From: Porphyra umbilicalis
Lineage: Eukaryota; Rhodophyta; Bangiophyceae; Bangiales; Bangiaceae
Assembly (NCBI GenBank): GCA_002049455.2
Contig: KV918798.1
Span: 62,001 to 126,000, forward strand
Direction of reading: 5' to 3'
DNA length: 64,000 nucleotides
The notes under the pieces are model-generated. The model did not search any database, was not told the origin of the DNA, and worked only from the letters and a program-made list of their open reading frames with translations. Each line of letters begins with the position of its first letter. Within the stretch, counting starts at the first letter, position 1. Of the stretch, positions 33,373-43,540 are shown one piece after another. The position numbers and the translations under genes are program-made.

Positions 33373-36300
33373 TCAGCAAAGCCCCATGGCCTCGACATGC
33401 TTGTCGTGCTTGGTCTTGCCGAGCTCCTTCGTCATCGGGTCCGCCACCATGTCGTCCGTTGCACAATGCTCCAGTGTCACCTTGTCCGTCGTGATGGCCT
33501 CGCGCACAAAGTGGTATCGAATGTCGATGTGCTTGGTGCGCTTGTGCTCGACGGGGTTCTTGGAGAAGTCAATGCATCCGCTGTTGTCGACCTTGATGTT
33601 GATCGGCCCGCCCGAGATCGCTGTCCGCAGCCCTTGAGTTGCAACGCTTTGCACGAGCTTGTTTAGCCAAACAGCTTCCTTGCTGGCCTCACATAGAGCC
33701 ATGTACTCGGCTTCCATCGTCGACAGCGCCACCGTCTTCTGCAACTTAGAACCCCAGCTGACGGCTGCTCCGCCAAAGATGAAGGTGAAGCCCGTCGTAA
33801 ACCGTCGCGTCTCGTGGTCACCCGCCCAGTCGGCATCACTAAAGCCTTGTAGAACACAGGAAGAGTTCTTGTCGAAGACCAGCCCCTTGTCCATCGAACC
33901 CTTGACGTACCGTAGAACGCGCTTAATCGCCGCCCAATGCTCCTTGCCGTAGCACGAGACAAAACGACTCAGCTTCCCGATGGCGAAGGCGAGGTCAGGA
34001 CGTGTCCCGACCATCAGGTACATAAGACTGCCGACAGCTTCGCGGTAGGGCAGCACGTCGTTGCTCTCGTCGGCCTTGACCAGCTGCAGGCCCACCTCCA
34101 GCGGCGTTCCGATCGGGTTGCACTCCGCCATCCCGAACTTCTCCAGCACTTGCGCCGCGTACTTGCCCTGCGACAGCTTGAGGGTGCCCAACGCCTTGTC
34201 ACGTCTAATCTCTAGCCCGAGGATGACCTTCGCCTCGCCCAGGTCCCTCATCTCAAAACGCTTGTGCAGAGCGTCCTTAATCTTGTAGATCGCCGCCAGG
34301 CTTGATGCCACCAAAAGAAGATCGTCGACGTACACCAGGACGATGATGATTTCGCCGTCATCCATAAGGAGGTAGAGGCATGCATCCGGGTCAATGTTGT
34401 CAAACCCCTGCGACTTGAGGAAGTCGTCGAGCTTGGCGTACCACATCTTGGGGGCTTGCTTCAGCCCATACAGCGCTTGAAGGAGACGACACACCTTGTC
34501 AGGATACGTCGGATCGACATAGCCGTCTGGTTGCTCCATGTAGACCTCCTCGTCAAGGTCGCCGTTGAGGAATGCCGTCTTGACGTCCATCTGATGTAGC
34601 TCCCACCCGTTCGCCGCCGTCATCGCCAGGATGCATCGAATGGTGGTAAACTTGGCCACCGGCGCGAACGTCTCGTTGAAGTCGAGCCCCTTGATCTGCC
34701 GGTTCCCCATGAAGCACAGGCGCGCCTTGTGCCGCGTCGTGTTGTTCCCGACCTTGTCAACCTCGTTCTTGACCTTGTAAACCCACTTGCCCTTCAGCAC
34801 GCGTCGACTGGTTGGGCGATCCGTCAAGCGCCAAGTCTTGTTCTTGCGGATGGCCTCCATCTCCTCGTCCATAGCAATCTTCCACTTAGCCGATTCTTGC
34901 CCTTGAACGGCTTGCACGTACGTCGTGGGCGCCTCGTGAGCAACCAGGCTCACCGGTCGCCAGTACTCGACAGGTGGTCGCCGCGATCTGCCGCTCCGAC
35001 GCAGCGTGTCTTGAGAGCCGCCACTACCTTGATTGTCGTCCGCGGACTTGTCAGATCCATCGTCTTTCTTGTCGTCCTTGTCGTCATTGTCAGCATCTAC
35101 GTCTTCGCCGTCGCTTGCAGAACGCACGCCCGTCTCGACTTCGACAACTTCGTCTTCGGAAAGCTCCTCTGCTACTTCTGCGACCTCGCTTACGTTCGTC
35201 TCGGCGAACACGACGCTTCGTGCCTTGACGACCTTGCCGTCGTCGAGGATGACCTTGTACGCCTTGCTGCCGTCGGGATAGCCTAAGAAGACGCCCTTCG
35301 CCGCCTTGTCGCCAAACTTGCCGTCGATGTGACTCTGGTGCAGCACGACCCAGCATGTCGACCCAAACACCCGCATGTGGCTTACGTCGGGCTTATTCCC
35401 GGTCCACAGCTCAAAAGGCGTCTTGCCAACAGGAAACGCCCTGCTCGTGACGCGGTTCTTGATGTACACCGCCGTCTTGATGGCATCCGCCCAAAGATCC
35501 TGATCGACGTCCTTGTGTCGCATCATGGTGCGAGCCATCTCCACGAGAACTCGGTTGAGCCGCTCAGCAACTCCGTTCTGCTGCGGCGTGTCGGGCACCG
35601 TGGTCTGGTGCGTCGTGCCGTTCTCATCGTGAAGAGCCTTGAATGCGTTCGACACGTACTCGCGGCCATTGTCGGATCGCAGGATCTTGATTTTGGTTCC
35701 CGTGTGCAGCTGGGCCTTAGTCAGCCACTTCTTGTACTCAGAGAGCAGATCGCTCTTCTTTTGCGGGAAGACCACGTCGGTCCAACGGGAGAAGTCGTCG
35801 GTGAAGGTGCCGAAGTAGAGCGCACCGCCACGCGACGGCTCCGACATTGGCCCCCCCAGGTCCGAGTGCACGAGCTGCAGGCGCTTGGTCACTCGACCTC
35901 CTCCTGCACTAGGCATAGGCGTCATAGCCGCCTTTCCATACATGCACGGCTCGCAGACGTCCTTGACCGCCATGGAAGAGCACTTGAGTCCATTGATGTC
36001 CTTGTTCTTGATCATCCGCTTAACGCCAGCCACATTGACGTGCCCAAGGCGCTCATGCCAGAGCTGAAGAGAGGCCACCGCAGCAATATCCGACAGTGGG
36101 GCCATGTCCAGGTGGTAGAGCCCGTTCTTACGAGTGCCGCACGCAGCAGTCTTCTCGTTCATCTTGATGATCGTCTTACCGCCCTTGAATGACACTTCCG
36201 CCCCACGCTCCTCCATCATGCCGACCGACATGAGGTTGAAGCCCATTGTAGGAACATGGAGTACCTTCTCCAAATTGATCTTGCGCGTCTTGCCGTGGAC

Positions 36301-37299
36301 GATGACATTGAGCACGACGGTTCCGACGCCCGCCGTGGCTACGGACCCCTTGTCACCCATCGTGACGCTCCGTCCCGTGGTCGTATGGTAGTCGTCAAAG
36401 CACCCACGCATCCAGCACATGTGTGCAGACGCCGCAGAGTCGACAAGCCACGACTTGGAGATGTCATCGGTGTCAGCTGCATTGCCCACCAGACAGATGG
36501 CGTCGTCGCTGTCGCTACCATCGTCAGCCGCAATCGCGGCCAGCTTGTCCTGTCTCTGCTTCTTGGCCTTGAGCTCTGGGCAATCGCGAGAGATGTGCCC
36601 AAACGCATGGCAGTAGTAGCACTCGATCTTGGAGAGGTCACCACGGCGGCCTTGACCTCGATAGTTGGCGCCGACGAGTGCCATGTCCCCAATGCGCTTC
36701 GTCGCCGGTGACTTGTCCGCCTGCCGCCGCTCCTCCTGAAGCAAGCGGCTCTTGACAAAGTCGAGGCTCAGCTCGTCCTCGCCCTTGGCGTCGAGAGCCA
36801 CCAGCAGGTTCTCGTACTTTGACGTCAGCCCGTTGAGGACGCTCATGGCAACGTCCATCTCCGTCACCTCGCCGCCCATGGCCTTGAGGTTCTCGCCGAG
36901 GTTGCGCACGCGGTTGATGTAGCCCAGCATGCCCTCGCCGACGGTCATTTCGACCGTGTAGAACTCGCGTCGCGCCTTCATCTTGTTCATCAAACTCTTG
37001 CGCTGGAAGACACCTTGCAGCGTCGACCACATTTCCGCCGTCGTCTTGCAGCCCGACACGTGCTCGAGCTGCTCAGACCCAAGGGTGAGCCCGATGATGG
37101 CGCTCGCCTTCGTGTCTCGACGCTTTCACACCGCCAACTCGCGGGTCTCCGCGTCCGTCGGCTTGCCGTCTTCGTCAAGCATATCGTCCAGGTCGCGCAG
37201 CGCAAGGACCATCTTAATGCGCTGACGCCACTCGTGGAAGTTCGTCTCCGTCAACTTGTCGATCTTGATGCCGCCCATGCCGGCCGCGCCTCCGTCCAT
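33373..37299 (-). pseudogene. Copia gag-pol polyprotein with one premature TGA
   Basis: One frame from ATG 37299 (MDGGAAGMGG) to TGA 33373-33375, about 1,308 codons, interrupted only by TGA at 37126-37128, so the longest uninterrupted part is 1,228 aa. Domain order is that of Ty1/copia. Gag comes first with a CCHC knuckle (CYYCHAFGHISRDC), then protease with DSAA in place of DSGA. Integrase has an HHCC finger and the DDE blocks SDLGGP, RSDNGREY and PQQNGVAERLNR. RT has YVDDLLLVA, and RNase H has SDADWAGD and a late DNSGCI block. The stop follows ELAV, where a Trp codon (TGG) is likely, so a G-to-A change fits. A start at 37059 would lose part of gag. Confidence 0.92.
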
Positions 37300-37446
37300 G
37301 ATGTCTTGTTGTCGTAGCGCCCGACCTTGCCGAGCCGTGCGCCTTGACCGTCACGTCCTTGAACCACCTTGACCTTGTCCTCTTCGCACTTGCCGCGACC
37401 GCCGCGACACCAGCTGGCACACCTTGCTCTTGTCACAGCCCCGGCT

Positions 37447-37460
37447 CTGGGCCCATAACC
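37447..37460 (-). promoter_or_regulatory. Copia primer-binding site matching the tRNA-iMet anticodon arm
   Basis: The + strand sequence CTGGGCCCATAACC abuts the 5' LTR with no spacer. It is identical to the anticodon stem-loop of eukaryotic initiator tRNA-Met as I know it. The element RNA would therefore pair with an internal part of the tRNA, the half-tRNA priming used by Drosophila copia and Ty5, not with the tRNA 3' CCA end. Confidence 0.75.
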
Positions 37461-37878
37461 TGTTGAAACGCAGTGGGGATAGGGGTTGGGGGACCACGGT
37501 GAAGTGGTTGAGTGGCTTGAGCTTGTGTGTGTGTGTGCGAACGTGCTTTGTTGGTTGTCTCAAGGTTCGCCCGCCTCTCCCAACCGAGAGCACCTCTCAA
37601 ATAGTCCCCACCGGCCCAAGTGCTCCCCCCTCTCGCGCCCACACCGACGCCCACGCCCTCGCACCAAATCGAATCACTCACCAAATCAAAAGCCACTAGA
37701 GCAAAGCGAAGATCAAATCCAAAACATGCCAAAAGTAACGCCCCAAGATCACCCAACACGAATGTGTGCAACTTGACCACGTCTTGCAAATGTACCATGT
37801 GGGGTACCATAAGGGTCACCGACCATCATCCATCCGCGAACCGCCAGTTGAGCCGGCGACGAGCATCACAGTCCAACA
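37461..37878 (-). repeat. Copia 5' LTR
   Basis: Same 418-bp sequence as 32920-33337, flanked by CCATG on the outside and by the internal-tRNA-type PBS on the inside. Confidence 0.93.
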
Positions 37879-40800
37879 CCATGGTGATTACCGGGAGTAG
37901 CTCATCCCATCGTGATGGGTCGTCGGCGACGTAGTGTCGCAGCTGAGTAGCCATGGTACGGTTATACCGTTCGACTTGCCCATTGGTTTGGGGGTGATAC
38001 GCCGTGGTGCGAACCGTTTCAATGCCAAGCATTTTCATCACAGCGATGAAGAAGTTCGACATGAACTGGGGCCCTTGGTCCGATAGGATTCGGTCCGGTG
38101 GCCCGTAGGCTGACACCCACGCGTCGATGATGGCTGACGCCACCGACATAGCCGTGATTCGCCGCAAGGCGACGCACTTGGTGAGCTTGGCGAAGCGGTC
38201 GGTGATAACCAAGATGAAGCGGTTGCCCTTCTTGGAGGCCGGGATGGGCCCAAAGATGTCAACGGATAGCTCCGTGAGAGGCTCGGTAGCCTGGAACAGG
38301 GTCAAGGGCGTGGTGTGTCGCCGCAAGGCGAGGCGGTTTTGCGCACACGTTGTTCACTTGGTGATGGTCGAATGAATATCCGTCACCATTGAAGGCCAGT
38401 AGTATGCCTTGCGCATGGTGTAATACATCCGGTTCATACCAGGATGGGCGGCCACGGTTGCGTGGTGCTCGAGGGTCAACACGCGTTCGCGTAGCGACTT
38501 TGGAATAACCAATTGTTTGCCGTAAGGCGCACGGCGGTACAGAGCGTGATGCTCATCGCGGAAGAAGGCCTTGGCCGTTCCGCGCTCCACGCGAGTGGAC
38601 ATCTCTACGCAGAAGTCGTCTGTTTGTTGTGCTTCGACAACGTCGTCGAACTCCACCGGTTCTGGTGTGTCGGTACCCGTGTACCTCCCCGTTCTTAAGC
38701 CGTTGGCCGTCTCGGCCAATGCCAGACAAGGTATATCATCATGGATATCTTCTGGCGGCGCCACCGTAGAGGCGCGCGACAGGAAGTCGGGCAAGTGGTG
38801 AGATGCACCTGGTTTATAAACCATATCGAATGTATATTCGGAGAGGCGAAGTCGCCATCGCATCAAGCGTCCGCTTGAGTCGGTGGTGCTGTAAATCTAG
38901 CTAAGTGCTTGGTGATCCGTTCGGATGAGGAAGCGTTGTCCGTCGAGGAAGTGCCTCAACTTGAGGACAGCCCACACAACGCCGAGGCATTCTCGCTCCG
39001 TGGTGGAGTAGTTTTGCTCTGCAGCAGTGAGTCCTCGGCTCCAATACCCGACAGGGTGAAGCAGTTCGCCCGGGTCCTCTTGGAGGAGGGTACAACCAAC
39101 TTGGTCGGCGCATGCGTCCACGTCAACGACGAGCTTCCGATTGGCCTTCGGCAAGGCAAGTACCGGTGGGCACAACAGTGCGTTGCGAAGGTCTTCGAAG
39201 GCGGCGATAGCCACGTCCGTCGGTGGTGGTAAATCCGGTGGGATCTCGGCCCTAGTCAGGGCGTTCAGGGGCTTTGCTCGTTTGGCAAAGTCTTTGACAA
39301 ACCGTCGATAGACGTTGCACATGCCCAAGAAGCTTTTCAGCTGGGTCTTTGAGGTTGGGAACTTGGCATGCTTCAGAGCATCCACGTTCTTGTTGTGCAC
39401 GTGCAGTTGCCCGGGGCGGACAATGTGTCCTAGGTACTCGACCTCATCGGAGAACCACGTGCACTTTTCCAAGTTGAGGGTGACCCCGGCTTCGCGGAGG
39501 CGGTGAAGAACCGTGTCAACGTCTTTGACGTGTTGTTCCGCGTTTGCGGAGAAGATGATGACATCGTCTAAGTAGACGAGGCATATCTGCCACTTCAAAC
39601 CGGAGAGGATAATATCCAACGCGCGTTGGAAGGTAGCGGGCGCGTTCGTCAAGCCGAAAGGCATGGATAACCAGTGGTATATACCACAGTGCGTTGTGAA
39701 CGCCGTCTTCTCTTGGTCATCCTTGCGTAAGGGTACTTGCCAGTACCCCGCGGTGCAGTCGAGAGACGTGAACACCTGGGCATCTCCCAAGGAGTCGAGG
39801 CAGTCCTCCATCCGAGGCAAGGGATAAGCATCCTTCTTGGTGATGTTGTTTAACCGACGATAGTCGACACAGAACCGGGCTTTGCCGTTCTTCTTTGGTA
39901 CAATTACCACGGGGCTTGCCCAAGCACTATGGCTAGGGGCAATGACGCTGAGCTTCAACATCTTGTTGATCTGATCAGCGATGATCTGCCGTTTGAACGG
40001 CCCGGTGCGGTAGGGTTGGGCCCGTATGGGCAGAGCGTCGGGAGGAGTGACGATGGCGTGCTCCGTAGCACGGATGACGCCAAGGGTTCCATCCCACATA
40101 GACGAATGCGTCTTCAGCATGTCTCGAATCTGCTTGTGCAGGTACTCGGGTGCCTCACTGAGGTCGAGGTCCTCGAGTGGGTCACGACTCGCGTCGTCCG
40201 ATGAGTTATCGGTTCCACCCTTTGGGGTGTTGTCATCCAAGACGGCGGAAAGCATCGGCCCTTGGTAGGGTTCCGCAAACCCCAAGGTAGAGTTTTTGCG
40301 AACAATGACTTGGTCCTTGCCGAAGTTGCATAACTTGACCAGGAATGGTTCGTCTGGTTTGACGATGGCGATGCCGCGGGCGACTGCCATGGACTTGTGT
40401 CGGCACAACCGAATGTTTGGTGTGATGGTAACCATACCAGGCGTGTCGCACGTGGCCATGATCCACTCCTCCTTGTGTCCGTTGACACGCACCTGTTTGC
40501 AGGCTCGAGCCCGAGCGGGTTTATCTTGCCAGTGGCGGTCCCACGCGCTGTCGTTAAGACAAGCTAAGATCGGCGTTGGCCGAGGTTGCTCTTCTGTGCA
40601 TCGCACGTGCTCTTGCCAGACGATCTTGCGCAAGCGCGGCAGAATGCCCTCGATGTTTTGTTCAATGAACTCGGTGCCAAGAATGCACGGGACTGACAAG
40701 TTGTCGGCAACGAGGAATCGGTCAAATAGACGCACACCTCCGGTGTCTACATACAGATGTATGGCATACTTCGTCACAAGACGATTGTTGCTTGCATCTC

Positions 40801-41170
40801 GGATGCGCGGAAGCGTAGTCAACTCTTCGGCGTAAGCCATCCAGTTCGAAGGGAGAACACTAGTTCGCACTATGTTCACCCCGGCGCCCGTGTCTAAGAC
40901 AGGGCGGCAACTTCGCATTATGCGCAGGCATGGGCCTAACGTGGCTGCGATCTCATAGTGCCGAAGGGCACGACGTAAGAGTCTTGTCACCGTACGCTTT
41001 CGCGTTCCGCCGGGCAACCCCAAGTCGGGCACCCGGCCTAGACGTTTTTCGAGTCGTCCACGGCGTCGGCCGGATGCTCGACTTCGTCTTCCTCGACGTT
41101 GCCGTCGGCAAGGGCATGAACGCCGATAGGCGGTTGCCGACGCTCGCGAGGGCGATAAGGCTCGGCACAC
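37879..41170 (-). pseudogene. Gypsy pol, 5' part: protease, RT, RNase H, integrase core
   Basis: Minus-strand frame in the -1 phase relative to gag, overlapping it by 133 nt. Domains in order: protease (VLDTGAGVNIV), RT (VVIVPKKNGKARFCVDYRRL, VFTSLDCTAGYWQVPL, VYLDDVIIFS), RNase H (VVDVDACADQVGCTLLQE, IRTDHQALS), then the integrase zinc finger and core (VDIFGPIP, SDQGPQF, HPQTNGQVERYNR). Two in-frame stops interrupt it. TAG at 38897-38899 sits at the usual Trp after RTDHQALS, and TGA at 38351-38353 sits where the zinc-finger region expects Cys or Arg. The copia element interrupts the frame after LLPVITM. The element is therefore not autonomous now. Confidence 0.93.
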
Positions 41171-42684
41171 TGTGCGGCGAAGTGCCCCGGCTTGTTACAG
41201 TTGTAACACATGTCAGCCCGATTGGCTTGAGGGACGGCAGCCCGAGGGGGCGGCGGGGTGCGAACCGGTGTGAACGGTCGTTCCGTCGTCGTCCGCTGGT
41301 CTTGTGTCGCGTAAGCGACTTTGATCGCCGTTGGGCGGGTAATCTTGAGTTGCAAACGCAACTTGTTCGTACCGTCCCAATACATCTGGGCGGTGGCGAC
41401 CGTCTCAGACAGGGTTCGGTCGGGGAACTGGTCGTTCAGTACCCGTACGTGCGCTTGCACAAGGTCTGAAAGACCAGTGATGAAGACGTCCTTAACGTCT
41501 TGGATGTCGAACAAACCGTTCAGGAGGTCGCATTGCGTTTCCACGCGATGGCCAAAGGCCGTGGGCGCCTCGTTGTCTTGTTGCTTCATCGTAATGATGT
41601 CTTGATAGGCGTTAGCCATGGTTGCGTGTGTCGCATACTTCGAAAGAAGCCAGTTGACGGCATCTCCGTAGGTACGGATGGCGTAACGCTTACGTCCGAG
41701 GGTGCTGTTAAGCGCGCCGGAGAAGGCCATCTTGGCGTTGCCGGCTAGTCGGAAGACCATAAGCGGAAGGGCTTGACCGTGCGTCAGCCCAGCCGCGTCG
41801 CACGCGCGGCGAAAGGTCGTCAAGAACGTGAAGATGCCCAAGGGCAGGGCTCCCGTGAATGGCTGTTGCCCATGGAACGCTCCGTCCAAACGTTTGTTGA
41901 GACGGTGCGACCGCTGTGCCTCGTTAGGCGTATACGTCAGTTGACGGCGGATCAGGAAGTACGTCCTGTAGTCCAGGAGTGCCTTGAAGCGGCTATTAGC
42001 CGGGCGGATATCCTTGATCCTATCGGCTTTTTCAAGTCGCTCCTTCCGTTTGGTGGGGGGCGCGGGGCGCTTGCGCGCGGCAGCGTCCGACTCGCTCGAG
42101 CTTTCGCTCGGCGAGGACCCACTTGGGGGCGACGGCGGGTGTGGGGGCCCGTGGCCATCGTCCGAAGAGGACGTGTCCGTCGCGTTGGGGTTGTCGTCGT
42201 CTGACGACGTCGGGCTTGACCCAGACGCGGAATCGTCGGAAGATGAGGAAAGCGCGGCGTTAGCCGGAGCGTCCTTGCGGACGGACTTGTCCTTGATCAC
42301 CTTGTTCGTCTTCTTGACGTCCTTGGTCTTGTCGCCCGACTGGCGGCGAGACTTAGCCACACGGCGTTCCTCCTCATGGGAGTCGACCTTGCGCAGGGCC
42401 TCGACGTCGTCGACCAACTTGTCGTTGGCTCGCGCCAGAGACTCGTTAGTCTGTTCTTGGGCCGTTAGGCGTCGCTGAAGTGCTTCAACGGCCGCCTCCA
42501 GGCTCTCCACCACCTGCATCTGCCCAGAGGCGGCCTGATCCGCAGGGATGGGAGGAGTTGGAGCACCGTCCGTGGGGGCGTCGGAGGCGGCAGGAGTGCC
42601 TTGTCCCCCGCCCGGCGGCCGGTAGCCAGATGGCAACTTGCCGTCTCTGGCTCGCCGAGTGCCGCCGGTACCACCAGTAGACAT
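41038..42684 (-). CDS. Gypsy gag polyprotein (548 aa)
   Basis: Intact frame from MSTGGTGGTRR. A coiled-coil-like segment (about residues 55-100, ESLEAAVEALQRRLTAQEQ) precedes a Lys-rich stretch and a long Ser/Asp/Pro-rich linker. The capsid core lies at about 245-450 (PFTGALPLGIFTFLTTFRRA, TAFGHRVETQCDLLNGLF), and a CCHC zinc knuckle at 493-506 (CYNCNKPGHFAAQC) packages RNA. It starts about 210 nt after the PBS. Capsid organisation matches the decayed gag at 7480-9242. Confidence 0.93.
   Translation of the reverse strand: MSTGGTGGTRRARDGKLPSGYRPPGGGQGTPAASDAPTDGAPTPPIPADQAASGQMQVVESLEAAVEALQRRLTAQEQTNESLARANDKLVDDVEALRKVDSHEEERRVAKSRRQSGDKTKDVKKTNKVIKDKSVRKDAPANAALSSSSDDSASGSSPTSSDDDNPNATDTSSSDDGHGPPHPPSPPSGSSPSESSSESDAAARKRPAPPTKRKERLEKADRIKDIRPANSRFKALLDYRTYFLIRRQLTYTPNEAQRSHRLNKRLDGAFHGQQPFTGALPLGIFTFLTTFRRACDAAGLTHGQALPLMVFRLAGNAKMAFSGALNSTLGRKRYAIRTYGDAVNWLLSKYATHATMANAYQDIITMKQQDNEAPTAFGHRVETQCDLLNGLFDIQDVKDVFITGLSDLVQAHVRVLNDQFPDRTLSETVATAQMYWDGTNKLRLQLKITRPTAIKVAYATQDQRTTTERPFTPVRTPPPPRAAVPQANRADMCYNCNKPGHFAAQCAEPYRPRERRQPPIGVHALADGNVEEDEVEHPADAVDDSKNV
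41041..41050 (-). promoter_or_regulatory. Candidate -1 ribosomal frameshift site
   Basis: The gag codons just before the stop read TCG AAA AAC GTC TAG. The G-AAA-AAC heptamer allows A-site slippage into the -1 frame, which is the pol frame and stays open here. It is not a textbook X-XXY-YYZ site because the first base differs. Confidence 0.4.
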
Positions 42685-42893
42685 ACTGGGACCTGAACAA
42701 GTGTTCCGACTTGGCTTACGCCCTGCGCGCCAACGTCGGAGATCTCAACCGTGATGCCCCCGGCACCACGCCCACAAGTCGATGGCTTACGCCCCGCGCG
42801 CCAAGCGACCATATCGACACCGTCACAATGCCACGAGGCAGCGAGAAAGTTCTCGGGGACACCGTGCCGCGAGGCACGATGAAGGCGAGGGTA

Positions 42894-42911
42894 TCCCCTG
42901 CTGCTCCACCA
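42894..42911 (-). promoter_or_regulatory. Gypsy primer-binding site
   Basis: Two bases inside the 5' LTR the minus strand reads TGGTGGAGCAGCAGGGGA, complementary to a tRNA 3' end with CCA. I could not name the tRNA; it is not the usual initiator-Met 3' end. Confidence 0.65.
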
Positions 42912-42913
42912 AA

Positions 42914-43306
42914 TGTGGTATTAATAACGTTAGTTCAATTACCAGTGTACTGAGACCGACCGTAGCCAAGCAATAAAGCGAGTTCTATCGCCGTCGCGGC
43001 GAGGAAGAAGACCTTTTGTTGAAGGGCATCCGATGGGGAGCCGGGTGGTGCCCACGACGGCGACCCCGGACCCATGGTGGTTTAATACAAACAACGGCAC
43101 TGGTCGATCGACCATCCGATCAAGCGATCGTATTGAGTGCCGGCAGACAGATAAGACAGGCAAGCAAACAAGCAATAAAAAATAAACAATGCGGAAGTAA
43201 CCCCCCAAAGGGCGTGCCACAAGCCGAGTCGCACACATCCGTGGATTCGGCCAGTCAAGGGGGCTACCCGTGGCTAATTGCCAATTGGTAGCAGAGATAT
43301 GCTACA
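42914..43306 (-). repeat. 5' LTR of the gypsy element
   Basis: 393 bp, same termini as the 3' LTR, followed outside by the AGTGG target duplication and then by the resumed tandem repeat. Confidence 0.93.
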
Positions 43307-43311
43307 AGTGG

Positions 43312-43540
43312 CACGGACGCCAATGCCTCTGTACACTTGTCGCAATACGCACATGTCCTGACTTTCCTCAGTTTGCTGTGCCACTGGTTGGTGATCTGCT
43401 GCTTCCCGTGTGCTACGCTTTTTTCGTCGCATGCCTGTGGTCTGTGACTTTGCTAGCCGCACCAGTGAACGCCTTTTGAAAGTTAATGTCGGGGTTTGGG
43501 GCGGCGGCGGCGTCGTCGGATACTGTGCCAAACGAGAGCA
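43312..43540. repeat. Third unit of the 489-bp tandem repeat, beyond the gypsy element
   Basis: The AATACGCACATGTCCT, TGTGCCA-TGGTTGGTGATC and TCTGTGACTTTGCTAG blocks align with 27590-27790. Removing the gypsy element and one target duplication makes the array continuous. Confidence 0.75.

Larger units (their letters stand above)
32920..37878 (-). mobile_element. Ty1/copia LTR retrotransposon (4,959 bp) nested in gypsy pol
   Basis: 418-bp LTRs at 32920-33337 and 37461-37878 appear identical by eye. The 5-bp target duplication CCATG flanks the element (32915-32919 and 37879-37883). It is oriented like the host element. One gag-pol frame lies between the LTRs. The identical LTRs make it the most recent insertion in the window. 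Confidence 0.96.
28049..43306 (-). mobile_element. Ty3/gypsy LTR retrotransposon, 15.3 kb including a nested copia element
   Basis: 393-bp LTRs lie at both ends with the 5-bp target duplication AGTGG (28044-28048 and 43307-43311). Transcription runs right to left: 5' LTR, PBS, gag, pol with chromodomain, an opposite-strand accessory ORF, 3' LTR. I count only about two differences between the LTRs, so the insertion is young. Pol carries premature stops and is split by a copia element (32920-37878). Without that insert it is about 10.3 kb. Confidence 0.95.
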
